21,026 bases of DNA from UBA2336 sp046294915 (lineage in GTDB: Bacteria; Bacteroidota; Bacteroidia; Cytophagales; Cyclobacteriaceae). The stretch covers positions 1 to 21,026 of the forward strand of contig JBKBOE010000052.1 of the NCBI GenBank assembly GCA_046294915.1, written 5' to 3'. Within the stretch, counting starts at the first letter, position 1; every line of letters starts with the position of its first letter. The translations under genes were made by a program, and so were the position numbers. The notes under the pieces are model-generated. The model saw only the letters and a program-made list of their open reading frames with translations, had not been told where the DNA came from and did no database searches. Positions 14,864 through 21,026 of this stretch are shown here, piece by piece.

Positions 14864-14928
14864 AATTGCTCTGGTCTTGCCCGGCAAGGGGGTTAATTGT
14901 TAATTGCATGTAAACTCGTGAACACCAA

Positions 14929-15897
14929 GTGAGCTGGTATAGAGAATTCGGATTAACAGAAACGGTTTTTACAGTTGCCTTTATCGGTCTTTACCTGCTA
15001 TACATCGTAAGGGTTATCCGCACGGCCCGTTCGCTGAGGTCATCTTATTCCACTATCTTTATAAAAACAGCATTGCGCAGCATAGCCTTTGCTTTGTTGT
15101 TGATTGCTCTGATGGGTCCTTCGTTTGGCGCAGGGAAGCGTGAAGTAAAATCGGTAGGAAAGGACATCATGATTTGCGTTGACCTCTCCAACTCTATGGA
15201 TGCGCTGGACATCGCCCCTACCCGTTTAGAAAAGGTTAAGAATGAACTGAAGAAAGTTGTACAGGCATTTAACGCGAACCGCATCGGCATTATTATTTTT
15301 TCATCAGAAGCATTTATGCAGTGCCCGCTCACATACGATCAAACTGCTTTAAATCTGTTTATTGAGGCAATGAACACTTCGCTGGTACCGTCAACAGGAA
15401 CTGACTTCGGTCCGCCACTGCGGATGGCCATGGATAAACTGGAGAGCGACAACAGCAAAGCTACTGAGGTAACATCCAAAATAATTGTACTGATAAGCGA
15501 TGGTGAAGATTTTGGAGATGAAACCGGAAAGGTGGCTGACGATCTGGTTAACAAAGGCTACAAACTCTTTACCCTTGGAATCGGTACGGTGGAGGGTGGG
15601 CAGATCCGTTCCGGATCAGGTTTTAAAACCGACAGGCAGGGGAATGTGATCATCACCAAACTCAATCCCGAAGCGTTGCGTACACTGGCCGGCAAAACAG
15701 GCGGCCAGTATTTCGAAATTAACGAAAACCGAAACGATATTGTAAAACTCATCAACACCATCAACCGCATCGAAGGCGAACTGCTGGATGCCCGGCTCAT
15801 TGATATTACGGCCGACAAATATTTTTACTTTCTGGCTGCTGCAGTACTTTTGCTGATCATTGATGTGCTGGTGCCCGTTAAAGCCATACGGATATGA
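14929..15897 (+). CDS. batB: BatB-like von Willebrand factor A domain membrane protein
   Basis: This 322-residue protein uses a GTG start; no in-frame ATG lies usefully upstream because the nearby ATG (14908) is followed at once by a stop. Membrane segments lie at about 10-28 and 45-63, and another at 298-316. The VWA domain between them has an intact MIDAS: D85-x-S87-x-S89, Thr156/Thr158 in STGTD, and D191 in ISDGED. The domain faces the periplasm by the predicted topology. Bat (Bacteroides aerotolerance) proteins are usually encoded with a MoxR ATPase, BatA and BatD. Here only the TPR partner follows, with a 4-base overlap, so the assignment is BatB rather than BatA by position. Its molecular task is not established. 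Confidence 0.82.
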   Translation: MSWYREFGLTETVFTVAFIGLYLLYIVRVIRTARSLRSSYSTIFIKTALRSIAFALLLIALMGPSFGAGKREVKSVGKDIMICVDLSNSMDALDIAPTRLEKVKNELKKVVQAFNANRIGIIIFSSEAFMQCPLTYDQTALNLFIEAMNTSLVPSTGTDFGPPLRMAMDKLESDNSKATEVTSKIIVLISDGEDFGDETGKVADDLVNKGYKLFTLGIGTVEGGQIRSGSGFKTDRQGNVIITKLNPEALRTLAGKTGGQYFEINENRNDIVKLINTINRIEGELLDARLIDITADKYFYFLAAAVLLLIIDVLVPVKAIRI

Positions 15898-16706
15898 AAA
15901 CCGCGATCCTTCTTTTCATCATGCTTGCTGCGATTACCGATCCGGCCAGAATCGGAAAAGTTAACCGTGCGAAAGATGCGGCAAAAAAAGCCTACCTGGC
16001 TGGCGATTATAAAACCGCGGTCAGGTATTACCAGTACCTCACCGATTCACTGAATGTACAGGAAGAGGAGGTATTGCTGAACCTTGCCCATGCTCATTTT
16101 CAACTCAACGATACATCCAGGGCCAAAGCCGTTTATCAGCGTTTAACGGCCGGTTCAACACCGGCCATTCGCTCAACTGCACAACAACAACTGGGTGTGC
16201 TCGCCAACCGCAGCGGGAAGACGGAAGAAGCCCTCAACCACTTCAAGGAAGCGCTCAAGGCCGATCCAACCAATGACGATGCCCGCTATAATTACGAACT
16301 GGTAAAGAAGAAACTGGAGGAGCAAAAAAAGAAGGAACAGCAACAAAAAGAGCAGCAGCAAAAAGATCAGCAGCAAAACCAGGATCAGAAAAAACAGCAA
16401 AACAACGATCAGAAAAAAGACCCGGACGATAAACCGAAGCAGGATCAGCAGAAAAGCGATCAGCAAAAAAAGGACGACAAAAATAAACAGGATCAGCAGC
16501 AGACCGAACAGCAGCAACAGGAAGAGCAGAAAAAAGATGAAAAAAAGGAAGATCCATCAGTATCTGAAAAACTAGATCAACTGAAAATCAGCGGAGAGAG
16601 AGCCAGAATGCTGCTGGAGGCGATGAAGAACCAGGAAATGCAGTACCTTCAGCAAAACAAACGCAAGCCAACCAAACCGAAGGATAAAGGAAAACCGGAT
16701 TGGTAG
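15894..16706 (+). CDS. batC: BatC-like TPR protein with a Lys/Gln/Asp-rich tail
   Basis: This 270-residue protein starts at an ATG overlapping the batB stop by 4 bases (ATGA), indicating translational coupling. A hydrophobic N-terminus (about 3-15) may be a signal peptide or anchor. Tetratricopeptide repeats cover about 22-140, including AKKAYLAGDYKTAVRYYQ and EEALNHFKEALKADPTNDDA. Residues 138-220 are an extreme low-complexity stretch of Gln, Lys, Asp and Glu. A conserved amphipathic C-terminal motif (ERARMLLEAMKNQE) follows at about 235-248. The architecture matches BatC, which is thought to act with BatA/BatB in a periplasmic complex. The charged linker probably acts as a flexible spacer. 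Confidence 0.82.
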   Translation: MKTAILLFIMLAAITDPARIGKVNRAKDAAKKAYLAGDYKTAVRYYQYLTDSLNVQEEEVLLNLAHAHFQLNDTSRAKAVYQRLTAGSTPAIRSTAQQQLGVLANRSGKTEEALNHFKEALKADPTNDDARYNYELVKKKLEEQKKKEQQQKEQQQKDQQQNQDQKKQQNNDQKKDPDDKPKQDQQKSDQQKKDDKNKQDQQQTEQQQQEEQKKDEKKEDPSVSEKLDQLKISGERARMLLEAMKNQEMQYLQQNKRKPTKPKDKGKPDW

Positions 16707-16754
16707 TGAGAAGTTAAATTAGGGGGCAAAAAGAAAAGAATAAAAACACATACC

Positions 16755-17933
16755 ATGAGAGAAGTATACATTATTTCAGCCGTGCGCACACCCATAGGAA
16801 GTTTTGGCGGAAGCCTTGCCTCCGTGCCGGCAACACAACTCGGCTCGATCGCTGTAAAGGGAGCTATTGCAAAAGCAGGCATCGATCCGAAACACATTCA
16901 GGAACTGTACATCGGAAATGTAATACCGGCAGGCTTAAAGCAGGCACCCGCAACACAGGTGGCCGTAGGCGCTGGCCTGGGGTACGAAATCCCGTGTACG
17001 CTGGTTAATAAAGTTTGTGCGTCAGGCATGAAAGCCGTTATGCTCGGAGCACAATCCATTATGTTAGGGGTAAACGATGTAGTTATCGCTGGTGGCATGG
17101 AGAGCATGAGCAACATTCCGTATTACCTGCTCAAAGCACGGTACGGTTACAAATACGGCAATGGTGAAGTAATTGACGGATTAACGTATGATGGCCTCAC
17201 CGATGTTTATAACCATTGCGCTATGGGCGTATGTGCCGATAACACCGCCAAAGAGATGAACATCACCCGGCAAGACCAGGATAATTACGCCATCAATTCC
17301 TACAAACGGTCAGCAGCCGCATGGGCTGCCGGTAAATTCAAAGATGAAATTGTTGGTGTAGAAATTACCGACCGGAAAGGTAATGTTACGTTGTTTACCG
17401 AAGATGAAGAATACAAAAATGTAAACTTTGAAAAAATACCCGGACTAAAGCCCGTGTTCACCAAAGAGGGAACCGTTACCGCAGCAAATGCATCCACCAT
17501 TAACGATGGCGCTTCGGCCATGCTGTTGGTAAGCAAGGAGAAAGCAAAAGAACTTGGTTTGAAGCCGATTGCAAAAATTCTTGGCTTTGGGGATGCTGCA
17601 CAAGACCCGATGTGGTTCACTACCGCTCCTGCACTGGCCATACCCAAAGCCATGAAGCATGCCGGTGTTGATAAAAAAGACGTAGGATATTACGAAATCA
17701 ATGAGGCCTTTTCCGCTGTGGCCATTGCCAACAATATAAAACTCGGGCTCAATCCGGAGCGGGTAAATGTCAATGGCGGAGCGGTGGCCCTCGGCCACCC
17801 GTTGGGCGCCTCGGGAGCGCGCATCGTTACCACACTCATCAATGTACTAAAGCAAAACAATGCTGCCATAGGTGTAGCCGGTATTTGCAATGGCGGAGGC
17901 GGAGCCTCCGCAATGGTAATCGAAAAGTTGTAA
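16755..17933 (+). CDS. Acetyl-CoA acetyltransferase (thiolase)
   Basis: This 392-residue type II thiolase is of standard length. The nucleophilic cysteine is Cys88 in NKVCASGMKA. NEAFS lies at 316-320. The active-site His348 is in NGGAVALGHPLGASG and the second catalytic Cys378 in GICNGGGGASAM. It condenses two acetyl-CoA to acetoacetyl-CoA, or runs in reverse in fatty and amino acid breakdown. No hydroxybutyrate, ketone-body or fatty-acid oxidation genes are adjacent, so the direction of use cannot be told from context. It follows batC by 48 bases on the same strand. The ATG at 16755 gives the canonical N-terminus. Confidence 0.95.
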   Translation: MREVYIISAVRTPIGSFGGSLASVPATQLGSIAVKGAIAKAGIDPKHIQELYIGNVIPAGLKQAPATQVAVGAGLGYEIPCTLVNKVCASGMKAVMLGAQSIMLGVNDVVIAGGMESMSNIPYYLLKARYGYKYGNGEVIDGLTYDGLTDVYNHCAMGVCADNTAKEMNITRQDQDNYAINSYKRSAAAWAAGKFKDEIVGVEITDRKGNVTLFTEDEEYKNVNFEKIPGLKPVFTKEGTVTAANASTINDGASAMLLVSKEKAKELGLKPIAKILGFGDAAQDPMWFTTAPALAIPKAMKHAGVDKKDVGYYEINEAFSAVAIANNIKLGLNPERVNVNGGAVALGHPLGASGARIVTTLINVLKQNNAAIGVAGICNGGGGASAMVIEKL

Positions 17934-17966
17934 GGATAACTTCCGGCCTTGTACAACAAACGCACA

Positions 17967-17989
17967 AGCCTTGCGTTGTTTGCAAGGCT
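17967..17989 (+). terminator. Hairpin after the thiolase gene
   Basis: AGCCTTGC (17967-17974) pairs with GCAAGGCT (17982-17989) as an 8-bp stem around a 7-base loop. The following GATTTAGTTTT is T-rich but not a clean T-tract. The hairpin lies 34 bases after the thiolase stop and also overlaps the -33 region of the next promoter candidate. Confidence 0.45.
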
Positions 17990-18002
17990 GATTTAGTTTT
18001 GC
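17970..18002 (+). promoter_or_regulatory. Promoter candidate for the YwqK-repeat gene
   Basis: TAGTTTTGC (17994-18002) matches TAnnTTTGC. CTTG (17970-17973) lies 20 bases upstream as a near-consensus -33 element. The start codon follows at 18015, so the mRNA leader would be only about 6-10 bases. Confidence 0.45.
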
Positions 18003-18014
18003 GCCATTAATCCG

Positions 18015-19325
18015 ATGAGGCCGCTACTCCTGCTTTTAGGTTTCTTTTTGTTCATCGCAGGGTTCGCCCAACGTGAAGTGCGCACATATTACGACCCTGC
18101 CCGATTGCAGGTGCAGGAAATTTACACAGTATCCAAGGAAGACAGCGAAAAACTCATCGGAAAATACCAGCGCTATTTTCCCAATGGTAACCTTGCGGTG
18201 GAGGGAAACTTTTCAAACGGAAAAAAATCGGGTGTTTTTACAGAGTATCATGAAACGGGTGCACCCGCCCGCAAGCTGGTGTATGTGAACGGCATGCGCC
18301 ATGGCCCGGTTGAAGTATTCGATGAATCCGGGAAGAAAGTGCAAAGGGCCTACTACCAGAACGACATGCTGGTAGACAGTGTTCAGTCGTTTTATGATAA
18401 TGGCGTGGTTAAAAGCGAAACCGTTTTTAAAAAAGGAAAACCCGAAGGCCTGGTGCGGGAATACTATCCGCACGGGGTACTCAAAAAAGAAATGCAATAC
18501 GCTCACGGCAAGCCGAATGGAATAACCCGAAGTTTTTATGAAGACGGAAAGGTGGCCATTGAGGCTAATTACAAAAACGGCATTCTTACCGGCTTCTACA
18601 AAACCTACTATCAAAACGGCCAACTGGAGACCGTGTCAACCATGAAAGACGGTTCAAAAAACGGGCAGTATAGAAACTATGATGAAGAAGGCCACCTGCT
18701 GCTGGAGGGAAACTTTATGAACGGCCGCCTGCATGGCGATAACATCGGTTATTATGCCAGCGGTACGGTTAAGCATCGCTTTAAATACAAAGAAGGATTT
18801 AAAACCGGAACGGGCCTTGTGTACCATGCCAATGGCGTGCTGATGCGCAGGGAGCAATTCGCCCTGAATGGTATTGATTGGATAGTGGAAGAGTTCACCG
18901 ATTCGGCCATACGGATTTCAGAAAAACGATACAGGAACCAGCAACCAAACGGACAATGGGTTTTCTATTACCCTGACGGAAAAACAGAAAAACTGAAAGA
19001 AACCTACGAAGCCGGAAAGCTGAACGGTATGCGCTATGAATATTTTCCGAATGGAAAGCCGGCCCGCGAGGAAACCTGGAAGTTTAACCTGCTCAACGGA
19101 CCATTTAAAACCTACTATCCCTCGGGCAAACTGCAAGCCCAGGGTGAATGCCGTTCGCACCGTAAACACGGATTATTTACATCCTATTACGAGAACGGAC
19201 AAATTAAAGAACAGGGCGAATACATTGCTGATAAAAAACACAAAGAATGGAAAGAATTTGATGAGCAGGGAAGGTTGATAAAAACCTATCTGTTTAAAGC
19301 CGGCATACTGGTTGAAGAAAAGTAA
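18015..19325 (+). CDS. Secreted YwqK/MORN-variant repeat protein
   Basis: This 436-residue protein has a clear signal peptide (hydrophobic MRPLLLLLGFFLFIAGFA, likely cut after Ala18). There is no lipobox cysteine, so it is probably periplasmic or released. The mature part is an almost continuous array of about 22-24-residue beta-hairpin repeats with the pattern Y-x-x-x-G-x-x-x-x-x-x-x-Y-x-N-G-x-x-x-G. Examples are FPNGNLAVEGNFSNGKKSG and YYPSGKLQAQGECRSHRKHG. These are the MORN-variant repeats of proteins labelled YwqK-family antitoxin. That label rests on a Bacillus protein. No toxin gene is adjacent here, so the function is unknown. The downstream purC starts 49 bases later. Confidence 0.82.
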   Translation: MRPLLLLLGFFLFIAGFAQREVRTYYDPARLQVQEIYTVSKEDSEKLIGKYQRYFPNGNLAVEGNFSNGKKSGVFTEYHETGAPARKLVYVNGMRHGPVEVFDESGKKVQRAYYQNDMLVDSVQSFYDNGVVKSETVFKKGKPEGLVREYYPHGVLKKEMQYAHGKPNGITRSFYEDGKVAIEANYKNGILTGFYKTYYQNGQLETVSTMKDGSKNGQYRNYDEEGHLLLEGNFMNGRLHGDNIGYYASGTVKHRFKYKEGFKTGTGLVYHANGVLMRREQFALNGIDWIVEEFTDSAIRISEKRYRNQQPNGQWVFYYPDGKTEKLKETYEAGKLNGMRYEYFPNGKPAREETWKFNLLNGPFKTYYPSGKLQAQGECRSHRKHGLFTSYYENGQIKEQGEYIADKKHKEWKEFDEQGRLIKTYLFKAGILVEEK

Positions 19326-19374
19326 TTTCAGCTTCATTTCTGGCTTTATTTATTCTGCCTTATTTTGCGGAACC

Positions 19375-20343
19375 ATGCAAGCCCTTAAAGAAACCCATTT
19401 TAATTTTCCCGGTCAAACCGGCTTTTACCGCGGCAAAGTGCGCGATGTGTATTATTTCGGTAACATCATGGTAATGGTGGCGACCGACCGCATCTCCGCA
19501 TTCGATGTCATCCTGCCGGAAGCCATCCCCGATAAAGGGCGAATCCTAAACCAGATTGCCGCCAAAAATCTGGAGGCCACCAAACACCTTGTTCCCAACT
19601 GGGTTATCAGCACACCCGATCCGAATGTTACTATTGGCTTCAGATGTGAAACGTTTCCGGTGGAAATGGTGGTGCGCGGATACCTGGCCGGCCATGCCTG
19701 GCGTGAATATAAATCCGGTAAACGGATGTTGTGCGGAGTTCCGTTGCCGGAGGGGTTGAAAGAAAATGATAAACTCCCCCACCCCATCATTACGCCAACC
19801 ACAAAAGCACACGTTGGCCACGATGAGGATATCTCCCGGGAAGAGATACTTCGCAGAGACCTGGTCAGTGAAACGAACTACCGTAAACTGGAAGAATATA
19901 CCCTGAACCTGTTTGAGAAGGGAACCGAAATGGCTAAAACCAGAGGACTGATTCTTGTAGATACTAAATATGAGTTTGGAACGCACAACGAAAAAATATA
20001 CCTGATTGATGAAGTACACACGCCCGACTCATCGCGGTATTTTTATGCCGAAGGCTATGAAACCCGCCAGCAACGGGGCGAACCTCAAAAGCAACTTTCG
20101 AAAGAATTTGTGCGGCAGTGGCTAATTGAAAACGGATTTCAGGGTAAAGAAGGACAACGGGTACCGGCCATGACCCCGGAAATTGTAAGGTCTATTTCTG
20201 ACAGGTACCGCGAACTTTACCAACAGGTAACCGGTGAAGAACTGGTACGCATCAGCTACGAAAACATAGAGGGCCGCATTGAACAAAGTATCCTTAATTC
20301 ACTAAATTCCGTTAACTTGCAGACACAGGTAAACGCCTCTTAG
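19375..20343 (+). CDS. purC: Phosphoribosylaminoimidazole-succinocarboxamide synthase PurC
   Basis: The ATG at 19375 gives 322 residues beginning MQALKETHFNFPGQTGFYRGKVRDVY. A longer frame to 19312 overlaps the preceding gene and adds an unrelated hydrophobic lead, so it is rejected. Conserved SAICAR synthase segments include GKVRDVY, ATDRISAFD, PNWVISTPDPN, EMVVRGYLAGHAW, TPTTKAHVGHDED, ILVDTKYEFG and DEVHTPDSSRY. The enzyme joins aspartate to carboxyaminoimidazole ribotide using ATP in de novo purine synthesis. At over 300 residues it belongs to the longer PurC form shared by Bacteroidota and fungi, rather than the shorter E. coli type. The STAS gene begins 1 base after its stop. Confidence 0.95.
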   Translation: MQALKETHFNFPGQTGFYRGKVRDVYYFGNIMVMVATDRISAFDVILPEAIPDKGRILNQIAAKNLEATKHLVPNWVISTPDPNVTIGFRCETFPVEMVVRGYLAGHAWREYKSGKRMLCGVPLPEGLKENDKLPHPIITPTTKAHVGHDEDISREEILRRDLVSETNYRKLEEYTLNLFEKGTEMAKTRGLILVDTKYEFGTHNEKIYLIDEVHTPDSSRYFYAEGYETRQQRGEPQKQLSKEFVRQWLIENGFQGKEGQRVPAMTPEIVRSISDRYRELYQQVTGEELVRISYENIEGRIEQSILNSLNSVNLQTQVNAS

Positions 20344-20344
20344 C

Positions 20345-20725
20345 ATGAAGTATACCATCGATAAACAGGAAAAATACAGTTTACTCCGTCTTCACGAAGA
20401 GAAGATGGACAGCAGCGTTGCCCCGGGTCTAAAATCGGAATTGATTACCCTGCATGCCGAAGGGGTGAAAAATATCATTCTTGACCTCTCCGAAGTAAAA
20501 TACACCGACTCATCGGGCCTCAGCGCCCTGCTGGTGGGCAACCGGATCATCCAGGAAGACGGAGGGATTTTTATCCTTTCCCACCTTAGTGACCACACCA
20601 TGAAACTGATTAAAATTTCGCAGCTCGACAGCGTGCTCAATATCCTGCCAACAGTGGAAGAAAGTATTGATGCCGTGCTTATGCATGAAATTGAACGTGA
20701 CCTAAAGAACACAGAAGGGAATTAA
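20345..20725 (+). CDS. STAS-domain protein (anti-anti-sigma factor type)
   Basis: This 126-residue single STAS domain has the hallmark KYTDSSGLSALLVGNR (52-67). The serine pair Ser56/Ser57 includes the position phosphorylated by anti-sigma kinases in SpoIIAA-type proteins. The strand IILDLSEV precedes it and an amphipathic helix follows. Such proteins bind and release a partner-switching kinase depending on phosphorylation. No RsbW-like kinase, PP2C phosphatase or sigma factor gene is in the window, so the partner is unknown. It is separated from purC by a single base and probably co-transcribed with it, although the two functions have no known link. A strong terminator follows. Confidence 0.88.
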   Translation: MKYTIDKQEKYSLLRLHEEKMDSSVAPGLKSELITLHAEGVKNIILDLSEVKYTDSSGLSALLVGNRIIQEDGGIFILSHLSDHTMKLIKISQLDSVLNILPTVEESIDAVLMHEIERDLKNTEGN

Positions 20726-20752
20726 AAGCCTTGCCTGTAAAATTTATCCTGC

Positions 20753-20787
20753 AAACCAAAACCAAACCGGTTTTGGTTTTTATTTTT
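20753..20787 (+). terminator. Rho-independent terminator after the STAS gene
   Basis: An 11-bp stem (AAACCAAAACC at 20753-20763 with GGTTTTGGTTT at 20769-20779) encloses a 5-base loop. It is followed by TTATTTTT. It ends the purC-STAS unit, immediately before the RNase Z start codon. Confidence 0.85.
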
Positions 20788-20788
20788 G
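20781..20788 (+). promoter_or_regulatory. Promoter -7 candidate overlapping the terminator T-tract, for rnz
   Basis: TATTTTTG matches TAnnTTTG exactly and directly abuts the ATG at 20789. If used, transcription would start at about the first codons, making the mRNA leaderless or using the GTG at 20795. The match could be a by-product of the T-tract. Confidence 0.35.
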
Positions 20789-21026
20789 ATGGTTGTGAGT
20801 TTTAAAATAACCATACTGGGATCAAGCGGTGCAGTGCCGGCTTATGGAAGATACCCGTCATCACAACTGGTGGAAATACAGAATGCCCACTTTCTGGTTG
20901 ACTGCGGTGAAGGCGTGCAAATGCAACTTGCCCAGGTAAACGGGAGCATCCATCGCATTGATCACATTTTCATCTCGCACTTACATGGCGACCATTACCT
21001 GGGCCTGATGGGCCTGCTTTTCACCA
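20789..21026 (+). CDS. rnz: Ribonuclease Z, 5' part
   Basis: The frame is open from ATG 20789 to the right edge (79 codons), so only the N-terminal quarter is present. It shows the metallo-beta-lactamase start ITILGSSGAVPA, FLVDCGEGVQMQ, and the zinc-binding motif HLHGDH (His64, His66, Asp68, His69) followed by YLGLMGLL, as in RNase Z. RNase Z trims the 3' ends of tRNA precursors. That fits this genome, because none of the three tRNA genes here encodes CCA. A GTG at 20795 would give MSFKITILG, close to the usual N-terminus of Bacteroidota RNase Z, and is an alternative start. A terminator lies immediately upstream. Confidence 0.9.
   Translation, partial: MVVSFKITILGSSGAVPAYGRYPSSQLVEIQNAHFLVDCGEGVQMQLAQVNGSIHRIDHIFISHLHGDHYLGLMGLLFT

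Noticed and set aside
14246..14887. 213-codon open frame antisense to the YgiD-type dioxygenase
   Set aside because: It is a shadow of a clearly conserved gene on the plus strand, with no recognisable motifs or promoter.
14876..14888. Inverted repeat CTTGC-CCG-GCAAG after the dioxygenase gene as a terminator
   Set aside because: The stem is only 5 bp, the loop is 3 bases and no T-tract follows.
14893..14906. Two tandem TTAATTG heptads before batB as a third heptad tract
   Set aside because: Only two AT-rich units are present, which can easily arise by chance. There is no paired tract nearby.
16173..16517. Leucine/isoleucine-rich open frame antisense to batC, resembling a membrane protein
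   Set aside because: Its hydrophobic composition follows from reading the complement of Gln/Lys/Glu codons. The sense frame is a recognisable BatC.
19361..19374. Promoter -7 element TATTTTGC just before purC
   Set aside because: It is one base short of TAnnTTTGC and sits within about 6 bases of the start codon with no good -33 element, so it is not supported.

Overview
The window reads as chromosomal DNA of a Bacteroidota bacterium, most likely a Cytophagales-type member. Several intergenic regions carry the Bacteroidota -7 promoter element TAnnTTTG, and genes start without Shine-Dalgarno sequences. The families present fit too: Bat proteins, a YwqK-type repeat protein, the long PurC form, a Wza with a C-terminal membrane anchor, and a BY-kinase of the combined Wzz-kinase type. 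Nothing suggests a phage or plasmid. No gene-free stretch exceeds about 165 bases.

Region 1 (1-6057, minus strand) is a surface-polysaccharide cluster. In transcription order it holds a UDP-glucuronate decarboxylase (UDP-xylose supply), a Wza-like outer-membrane export lipoprotein, a Wzc-like tyrosine autokinase with an unusual Gly-Tyr tail, a zinc-ribbon methyltransferase, and a DRE-TIM aldolase that runs off the left edge.

Region 2 (6221-12010, minus strand) is a sulfate-assimilation operon: SLC13/RCK permease, cysC, cysD, a four-helix-bundle (23S rRNA IVP-type) gene, cysN, cysQ. The four-helix-bundle gene sits between cysD and cysN, which encode the two subunits of one enzyme. It is bracketed by two inward-facing tracts, each of exactly four 7-bp repeats (CGGGTTN-like). 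This is the best candidate in the window for an undescribed small mobile unit. A second, different 7-bp repeat tract lies at the cysC-cysD junction.

Region 3 (12116-13926, minus strand) holds tRNA-Ser(GCU), tRNA-Arg(UCU), tRNA-Pro(UGG), kdsC and kdsA. Two tRNAs have good promoter matches and a terminator follows tRNA-Ser. The longest kdsC reading frame begins inside tRNA-Pro, and a TTG start just downstream is more credible.

Region 4 (14039-21026, plus strand) holds a YgiD-type extradiol dioxygenase, batB-batC, acetyl-CoA acetyltransferase, a secreted YwqK/MORN-repeat protein, purC, a STAS-domain protein and the start of RNase Z. A strong terminator separates the STAS gene from rnz, and its T-tract also matches a promoter element touching the rnz start.

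All identifications rest on motif recognition in the translated sequence. No database search was run.
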